Shown here one piece after another: positions 35,300-48,637 of a stretch of 64,000 bases of DNA. Location of the stretch: assembly GCA_950295325.1 (NCBI GenBank), contig OX485805.1:48632758-48696757 (forward strand), written 5' to 3'. This DNA comes from Polytrichum commune. Its lineage: Eukaryota; Streptophyta; Polytrichopsida; Polytrichales; Polytrichaceae. The notes beneath the pieces were generated by a model, which had not been told where the DNA came from, ran no database searches, and saw only the letters and a list, made by a program, of their open reading frames with translations. The position numbers and the translations under genes were made by a program. The stretch's first letter is position 1, and every line of letters begins with the position of its first letter.

Positions 35300-37155
35300 T
35301 TTATTTGTAATATTTTTCGCCACAATGTCTGCCAAATGTCACCATTTCAAACACATCCTGATAGCTCTGTGTCTACTGTAATCAGAGGAGCTGTGGCAAT
35401 TGCAGAATTAGTAACATTGACTTTATCATCCTCTTGCTACCAATGCAACTATGAGATATATTCTAATCCTTTTCAAATATTTTGCAGGTCAAATCGTGCC
35501 AGGAGGCCACTAGTCGTGTCGCATCAATTAGAAGTGTAGCACAAACTTATCTATCCAGAGATGTAGTATTTGGTTGCTCGTAGAGGAATCAAGCAAATGT
35601 TCAAGCACTTTGAGCTTGTGGTGGATCAGCAGCTTTGTATACGTAACCTCTTGTACTTAACGACCATCTATGTGTACCGAAGATGCAGTGGAATTTGTCG
35701 CACCATTGCAGTCATCATTGTCTTCGTCATGATAACTTTGTGTCTTCTCTTATGATGTCCCCATTCGCTTCGTCACTTTTTTTCTACTCGTTTCTAGCAC
35801 TCGACGAGACCGAGTGAATATTAATTCCAAAAACTTTAGGGCTTTTCGAGACGTTTCTGAGGCTCTGTACACTATCCTTCGTTATCAAATTGATTACCTG
35901 CCAATGCTGCAAGTTTTTAGAGCTTGCAGATAATGACTTGTGGAGATTGCACACTGTTTGAGAAGCTGCAATAGGCTACTAGGAATCTTGTCCCAAAGTG
36001 TTTCGTCACTAGTTTTCTTTGTTCTGAAAGTGAATCACATCAAACTCTTAAACTTCAAAAACTATGGAGTCAAAAGAGTTATACAATGGCATGTATTCTG
36101 CCATATGAGAGAGGAGCCTTACATCCAGATCCTGAGGATACGTACATTTTCCAACGAACAACTACAATATTCCTAGATTAAGGTGAAGGGCGGTGACTGA
36201 GTGATGATCCCTCATATCTACCGATGCGTAGTGTCGTATAAGGCCACGTGGGCAAATAGTAACGCTGCTCAACCGTTTCAGTTGTGCGCGCAGTCTCGGC
36301 TGCTCCCTCTCTCTCCTTCGGTTTCCTCCAGCATACGAGTCGATTTTCTCTGTACGCATAAAGGATTTACAATCCTGAGGATTCCAGCTCTCGATTGCAT
36401 ATTCCCTCGCACGATTCCTCGAAGAATTGGCTACGGGATGTGTGATGTAACGTTCATGTGCCGATTCTAACCGCTTATGATAGTGCTCACGCACTTCCTC
36501 TCTAGGTTGTGCTCTGCAACTTTTCAATTTGGTGCTCCATTCTATATTTAAGAGCGTGTAGCTCTCGTGGCGACTCGAGATTTGATTTCAGTCCACTGGT
36601 CTTTCGAAGCATAGTGAGTCGCTGGAGTTGCTTTGCAGCACTTGACGATGAGATATGTCGTCATACGCTCGTAGAGATTGCTCAAAGATAGGTTTCCTCT
36701 GCAATTATTGCTTTCCATCTCACAATTCTCTAATCTGGAATGGCTGCTAAAAGTTAATGATAAAAGGGAACGAGTCTTGGCACTTGTACAACGCATTTTC
36801 TTGCAGTATGTTAGAAATGTCGTGCTCGGATCTCAAGACCTCAAAATCTTATGATTCAATTTGCATTCTCTTTGCCTGCTCTTGCTTAAACTGACACTAA
36901 CACTCCTGAAAGTATAGAGTCGGGAGGCCTGAACAACCTCCTATGTGTTACATTAGTTATCAAGAGAGATACAGATCATCTCTAATGAAGTGTCGAGAAA
37001 GCTTCAAACGATTTAACAAATGCCAAGCGCACATTGTTCGTGGACCTTCAATTGTGGAAACTATTTTTCTGCATTTAGCTAATGTCTGCTTGGAGCTCGT
37101 ATAGACGCTACGACGTAGAAATAATAACGAAGTCCTGCTAACATTGGTAGCCGTC
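35300..37155 (+). other. Upstream region and probable 5' UTR of the coiled-coil gene
   Basis: No independent gene is supportable. A TATA-like CTATATTTAAG at about 36,542-36,552 could be the core promoter of the gene starting at 37,156. A pyrimidine-rich stretch with CTCCCTCTCTCTCC at about 36,300 is another possible initiation region. Which is used cannot be decided from sequence. Confidence 0.35.
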
Positions 37156-39435
37156 ATGATCACCACAGCAGAGCTTGCGCCAGCTGACTCGTTGGATAGG
37201 CGAGAAAAAATGGTCGCGAGCGAGGCAGAAAATTCATGGAAAGATATGTTCACTAAAGCTTTGGCGAGCATGAAGAAGCTTGAGAAAGAGATTACACACA
37301 AGGAACGGGAAATCCAATCGCTCAGGAGCCTTGTCAAGGGATTAGAAGCAAACAAGGTAATCTCTCAAACAGAGAAACCTACACGTATTGGCAGAGAGCG
37401 AAGAATACTTGTGCCATTGCCATAGATATAGTTATATACGAAGCAGAAAAGTGAAACTGACGCATATCTACAATACCCTATTATTTCGAATGTCCGTCGA
37501 TTGTGACCACGTTGTTCATTGCCATATATACCTCTTGTCTCGGAGTAAGTGCAATCTTTATTCTCAGAGGTTAATCTGCTGATTCGGAATACAGGTTAAC
37601 CGGCAACTTCCTCCCGCAGCCCTATTTGACTTGAATGAGGAGATTCAGCCAGCACCAATGAGCACAAGTGACTACGAAAACGTCACCAACGAGCTCAAAG
37701 ACCTGAAGGCAAAGCTGAGTGCAACAGAAACTTATTTGCAGCAAAGCCTTGAGCTCAATAGCAAGCTTGAGGTTAGACTAATAGGCATAAAATAAGAGGA
37801 CCAATATTGGGATGATCTTGTTATGTTGGCACTGAAATATATTGAAGTTCTTGAAGTTCGCTCTTGGATCAATAGAGGCAAAATAATGACAGTGTGACCA
37901 GCTCAACTCTATTCTCATGCCATCCTTCTCATGGTTCTTGAACAGGAAGAGAAAAATGAACTGAAACAACAACAAGATATGCTCAGTACGGCGTTCGACG
38001 GACTGAAGGTGGAGGTGGCGGCTGTTTTAATGGCAACCGAGGCTTTCAAAGCTGAAGCTGTCCAGAGCATGCAAGCCTTGACATCTGATGTGCGGAGATA
38101 TCAGGCAGGTCTTCCTAATATAGTCCACCTCTGATAGAACTGTTCCTATTGCATGCATTTTGCATGTCGTCGTAAACAATTATCGTATCATGACGAGTCA
38201 CGTGCAATGCGTGCATTGTGGCTTAGCATACTGGGCTCGGAGACAGTCTATTGTTGGGATATCCCCAATTTCAGGGGACATTATATGTTTGGCTAATTAG
38301 TTAGAAATATTCTGGAAACAGACAGCGTCAGACCAAAAACTACAGAGCTTGAGAGCAAAAGTGGAGAAGATGCAAGACTTCCAGAGTGTGCAAACTGGAG
38401 TGCTGAGAACCATCGCCGGCGAACAAAAGGTTCTCCGCCAGATCTGTGTTGCAAGGGCAGCCATGCAGAAGACTACGACAGCTTCTCTGCAGCACTTGTC
38501 ACAACTTGAGCAGATATGTGGAACTAAGATCGAAAAGGCGTTCTCGATGGTTGATACAGAGCGAAAGAAGGAGCTGGACAAAATTTATCAGGTGTGACTT
38601 GCTTTTTGTTTTGCTTGTTCTAATATGAGGGAGGACACGTAGTTTTCGGAAGAACATTGCAGCAGGGAGGGCCACAATTTTGAGGACGAGTCTATACATT
38701 CCTCATTATTACATCACAGACCTCATGATCAGAAATTAGACATTTTGCCACCAACATCAAAACCCATGTCAAAGGAACACGGTCTGAAACATATCTGCGT
38801 CTATGCAATCAAGTCCACTTAGATGACTTGAGTGGCACTAGACTATGGGCATTCGTTTAACCCTCACGAAAGTAAGATATATAGGAAACTATTTTTTTAG
38901 TAGGGTACACCTTAATAGCATTTCAAATGGAGCAATACTGACACCTTGAAACTCTCACATGCTCATGATATCCTCTCCTAAGTTGATAGTATATATAGGA
39001 TGTTGTTGATTCTGAGCAGGTGCCAGAGAGGATAGAGCTTCTAGAAGGGGTGGCAAAGAGGCACAAGAAAGACATTGATGAAGCGGAGAAGAAACTTGCT
39101 GTTTACACAAATTTGAGGAGGGCTGGTCAAGGCAATGGTGCTGCGGCTTTTGAGCAACGTCTAACACGTCGCAATGAAGAGCATCAAAAACTTATGTCTC
39201 TCAGGGAAGGTCACGTCCAGTTGGAACACTCAATGGATGGGGATGAAGCCGAGGAGAATTCCACCTCGGCAGGCACTTCTCTTCCAATAGAGGTGAGCAG
39301 CTTACCAGATGAACTTTGTCACAAAAGCCAATCAAAACCTCTATCTACATAATGTGTCAAGGAGCGGTGTTTTAAAGCTTTCCTTTTCTCTTGCATCCTT
39401 AGACACCAGTAAAACTTATGTGGGGACCAATGTAA
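37156..39435 (+). CDS. Coiled-coil protein of unknown function, six exons
   Basis: Exons by splice-site phase: 37156-37356, 37595-37771, 37946-38108, 38326-38591, 39020-39292 and 39403-39435. All joins are GT-AG and in phase, giving about 370 residues. The protein is charged and mostly helical with long heptad-like stretches: MFTKALASMKKLEKEITHKE, DYENVTNELKDLKAKLSATE, the KNELKQQQDMLSTAFDGLKV segment, LSQLEQICGTKIEKAFSMVD and ERIELLEGVAKRHKKDIDEA. The C-terminal part is acidic and Ser/Thr-rich. No catalytic domain, signal or membrane helix is seen. It could be a structural or cytoskeleton-linked protein, but I do not recognise the family. The end is uncertain: exon 6 can run to the TAA at 39433-39435 (TPVKLMWGPM), or splice at a good donor (AAT/gtaagc, 39432) to about 39,860, where either phase reads open. 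Confidence 0.7.
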
Positions 39436-39439
39436 GCAA

Positions 39440-41321
39440 ACGTTCGTATGAGGTAAAATTGAAAGAAACAATATTGAGAAATGCTACAAACTGCCCATAC
39501 AGCATCATTACAACCAAAGCTTTACTGTTCAACCTAATGCATGTGATAACGCTCTGTACATGCACATGTACTAGGCTAATAAGTCTGGAAGACATTCTCA
39601 TTCTATAATTTGCAAAACAATAGGTATTATAGAGGAGCAATCAAATTATGCTAGGTTGATCACAATCTTCCTACTTGTCCCACTTGCTACACTTGGGAAG
39701 TGATAAGAAATGTTGTTTTATCAGTCCCACAAATAAGTGCAAATCTTTTGAAGTAGCACAGTCAGGAATGAGGCTTCCCACATTTAACAAGAGTACTTGA
39801 AATGTGACAGAGTTGCAGACTTGTAAACAAAACACTGATCAACACTTCCTTGGAGCAGTCTGCTAAAAGGAAGTTTGAAGGATCCATACGACAATCTCTC
39901 AGAAATGTAGTGGCCAAACGTTCACCATTGCCATTTCCCACCCACAGGGAAAAGATCTATGGTGTAAGTAGACATTTGTGCACTCCTACGTTGCATTCCA
40001 TTCCTATACAAGAGAGTTGCATTCCTACATTTTGGAGTCCTTGACCACAATAGCAGACCATGCAAGGTGATAAATGGGCCTTCTTCAGTTACTAAAGCTT
40101 GGCCCCTTCACTCTGTTGCTGAAATTTCAGGTGTACTACTTAGCATGAAGCTCAATTTCTTGCGCCCACCAACTACTGACTCTTGGAATACCTTAATTCA
40201 ACAACCATTCCTCCAACATCTGTAAGATGTCTCAACGAAGCTAAAGCACAATATTGCTTGCTGATAGTTTAAGCAAACAACTCTAATATTCAAAAATCGG
40301 TTTAACATTTTGTTGAAAAGGAGAAAGTGAAGCTAGCATATTCCATTCCAAGATTTATCTACACAATTGTCTTACTAAAAAGCTTTAAGATAATTTACCG
40401 TCAAATAATATCCTCAATGTTACATGCTTATGTATATGCAACTCCTGAGAATAGATAGGTTAGTTACTGTGAAGACAAAGCAACATATTCCAATTTAACT
40501 GCAGGTGACTCTTCAGTTAGACAAACTGGTGAAGCTGTATGTATCTTGTTCCGTATCACAGCATAATCCTCCTCGCCAGCATCACAGATGAATCAATTCA
40601 AGAACTGTTGATAGGTTCTCTCAAAGAGAATAGTTTATGTGTTGAAGGATGGACACATGGAGAAGGAAATACAACCTTGGAACTTGTCATTGAAGTTTTT
40701 GCAATAGACTAGACGCATGTGAAATAAGGATAGAAGTGCAGTAATGTAACAATCCAAGGCAATAAAGTGTCCGTACCCTTTTGACCAACTCACCTCTTGG
40801 GAAAAAACTGGAATTGGAGCAGCACTTCAAAACTAAATGGCATCAGAGGACAAAAGCTACTTGAGCACAAGATAAGGATATGAGCACATTGGAGTAGTAG
40901 AAATAGCACAGGAGGAGTTGCAACTGAAAGAGGCCATAATCTGCTGAAATGAACAGCATCTATTGACAATGGGAGATGGAAATACAAGAGATGACTACAA
41001 TAAATTTTATACATCTCCACAACCACAAGAATGGTGGAATGGACCATAGTCACATAGCTGTTTCAAGTGAAAATTCAATCTCTGAAGTTTGGAGATACCT
41101 TCCAGGATTGCGATGCTAGCCCAGCCAACAAGGGAATAGTTTTGGCATGCTGGAACAATTTGAAGATTCGAGTACCTTGCACTGCAGTTTCTTCTGCGAT
41201 GACCTTGGATCCGGTTGACTGCATGCCCTTTTCATGAAGTAGGACTGGTTGACCGCATGAACCAGATGCATTAAGCTCTGCTACATTTCTGTTGCTAGGG
41301 ATACAGAGCTCAAACCCCATG
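39440..41321. other. Intergenic region between convergent genes
   Basis: It holds a possible last exon of the coiled-coil gene (about 39,860-39,965, open as SAKRKFEGSIRQSLRNVVAK, or in a second frame ending DPYDNLSEM) and, from about 41,321 leftwards, the likely 3' untranslated region of the plastid-protein gene. Nothing else coding was identified. Confidence 0.4.
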
Positions 41322-44044
41322 TCATGAGGATGGCTTTTCATAATTTTGGATCAACACAAATTCTCCCAGGTATTTTTGAGGACCTTTTGCTTTCTTTGGA
41401 TCCTTGGCATCCCTTGCAAGCGGAGGTCCGTACCAAGATTGACCAACCACAACCCCTGGCCCGACCACACGGACATAGTCAAAGAACTGCTTCCCGAAAG
41501 GCCCCGGGTGGCGCCCTGTTCAAAAGAGAGATAAGAGATTCAGTACACAAACCTAGATCCACATGACACAGTTGGGGGTGATTCTCATTTCTTGCATCGT
41601 CTCAGCGGCAATCTAGAGGAAGCTTTTGGTATGTGTGTACACCATCTTGTTGTCAGAAACTATGGATTACCATATGGCAAGAAGTATGCAAACAAGAGAA
41701 TAAAATAAAAACTTTCAAGCTAACCTGGCTGCGGGTATCCATTTGGCACAGCATTTTTCAGCTCAAAGTGTCCATCTTCATACGAGAAAGCCAAGTCACA
41801 CTGCTCGTTGGTTGCTGGCACAATCTTCATCGGTATTACTTGGAAGTAAAGTGGTGCGACAACTCGACCCAATCCCTCCAGCAACGAACCTCCTAGGGGC
41901 ACAGAACGCCACAACAAACTTGTCAGGAAGAGCTGTAGGTTCCTTGGCATGTGCTACATTGAGAAGTTTCCTTCCATGTCTAATAACTTCTGTTGATGTG
42001 TAGAAGATCGAACACAACTATGTTTAACAGGCACATACTGAGATTGACATGAGACGCAGACCTACAAGTGAAGAGCAACCTCCAATACCATACTGTTCAT
42101 TAGGTTGTGCCTTACCTGCAATCACCCTGCCATAGAGATCCCTGTCCTTGGAGAAAAAGAAAGCCTGCAAAAACCAAATTTTTAACATTCTTCTTAGCTG
42201 GAGACCTCAAAGAAAATGATATATGAAAGAGGTTTGACCAGGAAATAGGAAGTCCTATGACTTGACAAAGCAATTTAAGTATATTCTGATGGAATTCAGG
42301 CATAAGAGCTCACCTTCTTGAATCGACTGAGCCAACCAGCAATATAAGGCACTGTCACCCACCAAAACAAGCCCATTCCAGAAACCTAAGCATCAGTTAC
42401 TTCCAATTATCAATCAAACTTCTACAACAAGACTTACTGGAACTCAACCTAATCCCCATGATAGTTTCAATCTGGACACTGCAGTTCTGCCTGAAGGCCT
42501 GGAAGTAGGAATACCCTTTGTGGAAGAGGCGTACTTGAAGCCCATCCACTGTCAAAATCTTATAAGAAACTATTACATTATCAAGGGAATTATCAGATTT
42601 CAAGGTAATGTGGATGTTTGAAGCAGAAGACAAAAGTTTCCTTAAATTCTCACCTTCATTCACTTGACCAGTCCAGAGAACAGGATCGAGAGGTCTTCCA
42701 GAAGCTGGACTAAGGAATCGTGAGGGATCCTTCAAAAAAAGCGCTGGATCTTCATATCTCAGTTCAGCCAGCTTCCACATTCTTGATATATGCCTAACAA
42801 TGAAAGCATGCAGAGATGAGACCATGAGGTTACCATGAGCTAAATACCAAGCAGATAGAATCACGGATGACCAAAGGATTTTGTTGTGTACTTACTTGGG
42901 CTCCATCAAGTCAAGTAACAGATGCCTCCGCTCCTCAGGAACGTCTGCAATTTTCTTCCTGCATGGCCCACCAACATTTGTCTGTTGATTTGCAAAGAAT
43001 TTTCATTCCTCGGGAAATTGATTGCACTGCAGACAGCAGTTGTCAAGAAAACCTCTCATGGTCATTACATACATCAGAAAAATGACGTATGTGAATGCTC
43101 ATCAGATTTGTGAAGATGCAAACTTACCACAAGAAAGCTGCATGGTTGTAGGTCATGGTAGACATCGGCTTAAGGAATGGGGGTGGATCAAGGAGAGTTA
43201 ACACATCAAGTTCTTTCAAGTAAGCCTTCTTCCCATTTGGCATGATTCGGAATGGCTCCTCTCCTTCATTTCCAACTGAAGGCTTGGTGACTTCATTTCT
43301 ACGAACCATGTCAGTATTATTCTTCCTTCCGGAGAACTCACCCGCTTGGTTTCTGGCATAAGAATCACCCTCCCCCATTCTTGCATTCGCTGTGATGGTT
43401 GATTGCTTCCAAGGATCCCAACCTTGCCCAAGAGGCTCTATACCAGCCTCGTCAAAAAATTTGTGCCCTGGCAGCTCATCAGAGCCGTTCACCGTTCCAT
43501 TCAACGGTTTTCCATTGGTTGACTGGCTTCTCACAAGCAGCTCTTCACGCCCTTGTGTTTTTATCCACCAGCAATGGTATGGGCCTATGCGGGAACCTGG
43601 CAAACTCATCATGAATTTCCTTTCACTTGTAATGCTAATAGTTCAAAGAGAGTTTCAGCTCAAGAAATTATATTCAAGGATTATGTTCTGAAAAGAATTT
43701 CAAATCTCGAACCACTTCCAAATGTGCAAGTCGGTCATTGCAATGTATATGACTCTGCAATTCACAAACCTTTGAAGTCTGGAGCCATTTCAGCTGCACA
43801 AATTCATCTGAGAAAAAGGAAAAAAATACCATAAACCTGGAAATTGCAGTGGTAAAGAAGGGAAAGTCAGCTAAACCCAGAACCCTGAAGACGAACCTGC
43901 AGGAAATTGCGCGTGTAGCCGAAATTTCGGTGCTGATGTCGTGATCGCTTGCCTGGAGAGACTGGCTTGAGAATATGATACTGTCAAAGATTCAGGTGAT
44001 TGGAGAAAGGAAAGTGTATGGTGCAGGGAAACCCTAATCGCCAT
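41322..44044 (-). CDS. Plastid-targeted conserved plant protein of unknown function, eight exons
   Basis: Exons in coding order: 44044-43897, 43596-43128, 42958-42896, 42793-42654, 42351-42314, 42164-42116, 41892-41725 and 41515-41322. Every join is GT-AG and phase-consistent, giving 422 residues. The start MAIRVSLHHTLSFLQSPESL, then Ser/Arg/Thr-rich sequence, looks like a chloroplast transit peptide. A variable Asn/Gly/Ser region follows. The conserved part has KKAYLKELDVLTLLDPPPFL, YNHAAFLWKKIADVPEERRH, the WKLAELRYEDPALFL stretch, PYIAGWLSRFKKAFFFSKD, LYGRVIAGG, APLYFQVIPMKIVPATNEQC, FDYVRVVGPGVVVGQSW and a short QKYLGEFVLIQNYEKPSS end. Similar plant proteins annotated as uncharacterised and chloroplastic come to mind, but no biochemical role. 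It lies head to head with the molybdate transporter gene. Confidence 0.85.
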
Positions 44045-44441
44045 AGCTACAGAGCACCTTCGCAAACTCTCCGAAGACAGAACTGCCTCCCCTCAAAGAT
44101 GAGGAAGACGAGGTTCCCAAAGTTCCCAAATTAGTTCCCAATCGTTCATGAGAGGATGATGATGAAGTTCACAAAGTTCTTTGTGACGTTCCCTGTACTG
44201 TGTTCCCTCTCCCATTTCTGATGGAAACTAGTTTAACATACATTAGGGTTTCGACTTCTGTATGGATTTGAAGATGGGTTGCATGCGGACAAGCTGTAGA
44301 TTGTAACTAATTTGAATAATTTTTATTAGTAACGGTTGAAGATACAAAGATCTCAGGAAGAATTAAACCTATGAATTTGTTTGAGCTGCTGTGACAGTAG
44401 AACTTGAAAGGTTGGTAGTGTGTAATTGGATTCCCGAAGGT
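44045..44441. promoter_or_regulatory. Shared head-to-head intergenic region (397 bp)
   Basis: The two start codons (44044 on minus, 44442 on plus) are separated by only 397 bp. That interval must hold both 5' untranslated regions and both core promoters, so it is a candidate bidirectional promoter. No canonical TATA box stands out in either direction. Confidence 0.6.
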
Positions 44442-47400
44442 ATGGAGGAATTGCGATGGGAGGGAGGACGATGGGTGTATGGAGTGCAGATACTCGCATG
44501 TTCGGTAGTGTTGTACAGCCGGAGTAGAGTGGCTCCGAAATCGTCCCCAGCGATCGTCGACAAAGCTCGCTTCCCTGTTTCCTTCACCAGCTTCCAGCGG
44601 ACATTTTTACTGGTCTTTTTCCTTGCAACAGGTTCTCGCCTTTCCTACCACCTCGGATAGGTTTGCAAATGGAACATTATGTGCCTCGGTTCAGTAATGC
44701 CACAAAATATCTGCCTGGAGAAGTAGTTACTAAATTCATAGTATTTAATATTGTTCGCCGCTGAGGATCTACATGACTAAAGAGTGATAGCTCGACATTT
44801 CGGATACATGAATTAACCAACATTTAGAGGAAGAACAGCAGGCTGCGAATTACACTGATACTCACGTCAAAAGCTACAGCTCCCCTGAATCTTGTCGATC
44901 TGTCTGGGATCGGCACAGGAAATTGATACCATTGCACTCTCTGAATGCAAGACAAGAAAAATATAAAATGCTTTTGATAGATTGCACAAATAAATTGTGG
45001 AATTTCAACACCTGATGCTTGGATTTTTGGTTGCCAGCATTCATGAAGTTCTCCTTGTGTAGATAATCTATCAGATTGGAAAAGTCGCCGTAGCAATTTG
45101 AGGGGTTAGGCCGGCAATGTACTGCAAGTTCGGTAGATTGTGAGGGCAAGAAATCACTCATGCATGTTTTTACATAGAGGCGGCATTTATCGGTTACATC
45201 AGTTGTAAAACGTCAGGTCCTGCCAAATGCCTCAGAATCTGAAATTACATGGCCCATGTTGGGCAGTGGCCGATGCATTGCAAGGGGTTTACAGTGAAGC
45301 TTTGTATGAAAGTTATGGACTGAGAAGGAAAGAGATTGCATCCTTGCTTGCTGTCGGATATGGGAGCTCACTGTTCCTTGGCACGTTCTTTGCAGCATCT
45401 GCTGACTACATGTAACCTTCCTACATTACTTTACTTTGAAAGCATCCCTTCAATCAATTGTGAAACACAAATATTTCATCTATAGCACTCTAGGATTATC
45501 TTTTCTTCTAGTTAAGCTGGGCTTCAGTACTATAATTTCATGGGTTCTCTCTTTTGAACCTAGATGAGTTTTTTGATGGCTTGTTGTGCAGAGGGCGCAA
45601 ACGAGCATGCATGCTATATGGCATTTTTCAAGCAATAGGATGCTTCGCCAAGCAATCTAGCAACTTCCACGCACTGTGTTGTGCACATGTCAGCCTTGGG
45701 ATTGCAAATTCCCTTCTATACTCTTCTTTTGAGACATGGATGGTTGTAGAACATGAGAAGGTAACTCTAGTCTTTAGACTTCCTCATCCCAAAACAAATA
45801 CACATGATTTTACGTATCAATGAAAGTTAAGCTTTCACCATAAATGGTAAGGAATATCAGCACATTTTGAGTCAGCATTGAGGATATCTTCTTTGATCAA
45901 TTTCTTTTAATCTTTATGAGAGTTTGCATGTATAGCATGATATGGACCATTCCTGCAACTCCACACATTATGACCGCACTTGTGTTTGCAGATGGGTTAC
46001 AAGCAAGAGTGGTTGAGTGAGACTTTCTGGCTTATGGCCTTCTGTACTGGTGTTGCTGCAACAGGCATCTTTTGCAACCTTATTTACCTGCTTGTGGACT
46101 CTTTTAGTGCATATCCTTTGTTCAATGGATCCGAATATAAGACTTCTCAAACATGCTACTTAGCCTCCAGGCTGTGACTTTTTCTGTGTGCATTTACTCT
46201 GGCAAGGAAAGGAAGTCCGTTGTTATATGTTTTGTGGTGCTTGACACGATCTCATCTACTTTTGGCTTGCACAGGTAGTGGAGCACTGGCCAATGTCATG
46301 ATGCAATGGCAGGGCTTTACTGGATGGGCTCCATTGGCTGCAGCAGGAGTTATTTCTGTCCTCGGCATCATAGCTGTTTCTAGTGCATTTAATGAGAATG
46401 TAGGAAATTCTTCTTCCAGTATATGGCGGCCTCTTGTTCAGGCAGTGCAATCACTTCATGGTGTGAACTCTTTCTGACTTGCACTCTCACACTGGTGGTC
46501 CATTATTAGTAATTTTTAGTAACACTGAAAAGTGTTGAAAACATTTATCACCAATAAGGGGCACAGAACCATGACTAAGAAAACCAATTTTGCTAAGAAG
46601 ATATCTAGCATTTTGAGCAAAGCAGACTTTTGAATTCTCTGACATGGTTGTCAAGGTATGCTCAGTGTACTATGTAGATGACAAAAATCTGTGCCTGTTA
46701 ACAGGACACTGGAAAGAGCATCACATTTTTTCCATTACTGCATAGGCCCAGAATGGAGTAGTCAACTGTAGCTATCAACTGGATCTGTAGATGTACTAAT
46801 AGTTTGAACTTCTATTAGTTGGAATTTTGATTTTTCCACTTGGTTTGCTGCCATAGTTTGCTCACCCAGTTGTGGTGTGGTGTGGTCCAGTGCAGATAAG
46901 CAGATACTTCTTTTGGGATGGGCTCAAGTTTGCTTTGACTTCTCAATAATCATTTTCTGGTTCTTGTGGACTCCAACTCTGGTGGTGAGTTTGACCTTCA
47001 ATGCATCTCAAAATTATAAATTCTTTAAAATAATGAATATTCTCTATGCAATGTTGGTGAATCTCTGATGGATACATAGTTGATTTCCGCTTTTTATGAG
47101 CCATTTCTACTGTTCTGGGTTTTCAGTGTGTGTGCTTTTTACTTGTATCTATCTAAAAGTAATTTTAAATTGACAGACATGGCTTTATTGTAAAAGGATT
47201 GATTTTTAAGTCTCAAACTTATTCAGTGGGTGGGCTATGGCTTATTCAGGCAGATGGTCGTGAAGTGCACAGTGGTTTGATTTATACAAGATTGATAGCA
47301 TCCATGATACTCGGCACTACAATTGCAGCATATCTACTCCATGGTCCTTACTATCTCAGGCCTGAGAGTTTCCTCTCTTATGTCCTCCTTGTGGGAGGCC

Positions 47401-48599
47401 TTTCCCTGTTTTTGCCAGCTTGGGACCATCAGGTACACAATCTCTACTATTTCTACATATTCTGACTGCAGATGTTTGATGTTGATCAAAGTCTATATTA
47501 CATGGATTCTAAAGGAATTCGAACAACTTTTGCAGCCATTGGTACCAGCTGTTTGCAGCAATTAAGAGATGCCTCAAGTCACTTGACTCAATTCTTCCAA
47601 TTTCTAAACATTATCAGTGGAAGACCTTCAGCTTGAGAGGTTAAGATATTGAATTCTTCTGGACATGGAGTATGAAGTAAGCTGACAATGCAAATTTACT
47701 GCTCTCATTCATCTACTTGTCAACAATTCCAGGAAATCAGGGTGCTGCTGTGGTGCTTTTGTATCTTCCATATATGTGTTGGTATTGCGTTGCCTTCCCT
47801 TGCCCGCCTTCGAAGCATGTGAGCAACTTTCCTATTGGTGCTCTTATCTGCTTCTGTCTTTTGTGGTCATTTTCATGTGTGTATATAATAATAAAAATCT
47901 GATTATGAGTACAAATGGCATAATGATAGTCTATCTTTTGTCCAGTATAGGATTTTGTGTGTTTTCTAGACCAAGTTGTTGCTCCTTTCTTCCAATGGCC
48001 ATTATAACATATTTTACATTGGATAATTGCAGTTACATCCCCAATGACCGCCGAGCTGCAGTCATGACCCTTTGTCGTGTCCTTGTATACGTGGCAGTAC
48101 TTATCATTTTAATCAGAGTAAGACTCTTAAAGGGTATCTTTGCATTGAACTTGTAGGAATTATATTGCAGTTTTCTTCACTTGCTTGATTACTGAAATTG
48201 TTCACCATGTCTTCAGACTTATTGTTTAATTGTTATGTGCATCTTTTTGTACAGTTTTTGCTTCAGTAAGTTATGGGGTGTCCTGGTATTTATGTTATTT
48301 GACTTGGTAATAGGTGACTTGTATATGGAAAGGCACTCATGTGTGGCATACTTAGTGTATCTTGAAAATATTTGATGACTTTCACCACATCATATGATGA
48401 TATCTTCATGGCACTGCAGGGTGGTCTCCTGCAAAAGCTGCATAACAGCACCATATTTGCCACAGCTATTCTTGGACTTCTATCAGGGGCTGGTGCTATA
48501 TATTACCTTGACCGAATGCAAGGAGTGGCTCAGAGTAGGTGGTATCCTGATTCTCCTCACTCTAAAAAACACCATGTACATGCGGCTGTGTATCCATAG
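44442..48599 (+). CDS. MFSD5/MOT2-type major facilitator (molybdate transporter family), ten exons
   Basis: Imports molybdate or acts as a related anion carrier in the membrane; the family is typified by Chlamydomonas MOT2 and human MFSD5. Exons: 44442-44631, 45267-45411, 45592-45760, 45992-46106, 46275-46460, 46896-46984, 47250-47432, 47733-47818, 48033-48117 and 48420-48599. All phases agree, giving 475 residues (human MFSD5 has 450). Landmarks: SFQRTFLLVFFLAT, ADALQGVYSEALYESYGLRR, the MFS loop GYGSSLFLGTF followed across the splice by ADYIGRKRA, SLLYSSFETWMVVEHEK, WLSETFWLMAF, FDFSIIIFWFLWTPTLV, FCIFHICVGIALPSLARLRS and YIPNDRRAAVMTLCRVLVYV. Many hydrophobic helices are present. The exon 4 donor (A/gtgcat) is weak. 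The exon 7-8 join may miss a short exon, because the loop there is shorter than in Arabidopsis homologues. Confidence 0.92.
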
Positions 48600-48637
48600 T
48601 CATTGTCAAGTGTTTGAATTTTTGCTATCTTCTCTTA

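Noticed and set aside
42354-42654. Longer fourth exon or alternative fifth exon in the plastid-protein gene (frame reading VSGMGLFWWV)
   Set aside because: Only the GAAG/gtgaga donor with the GTGACAG/TGCC acceptor keeps phase on both sides and gives PYIAGWLSRFKK joined to the following exon.
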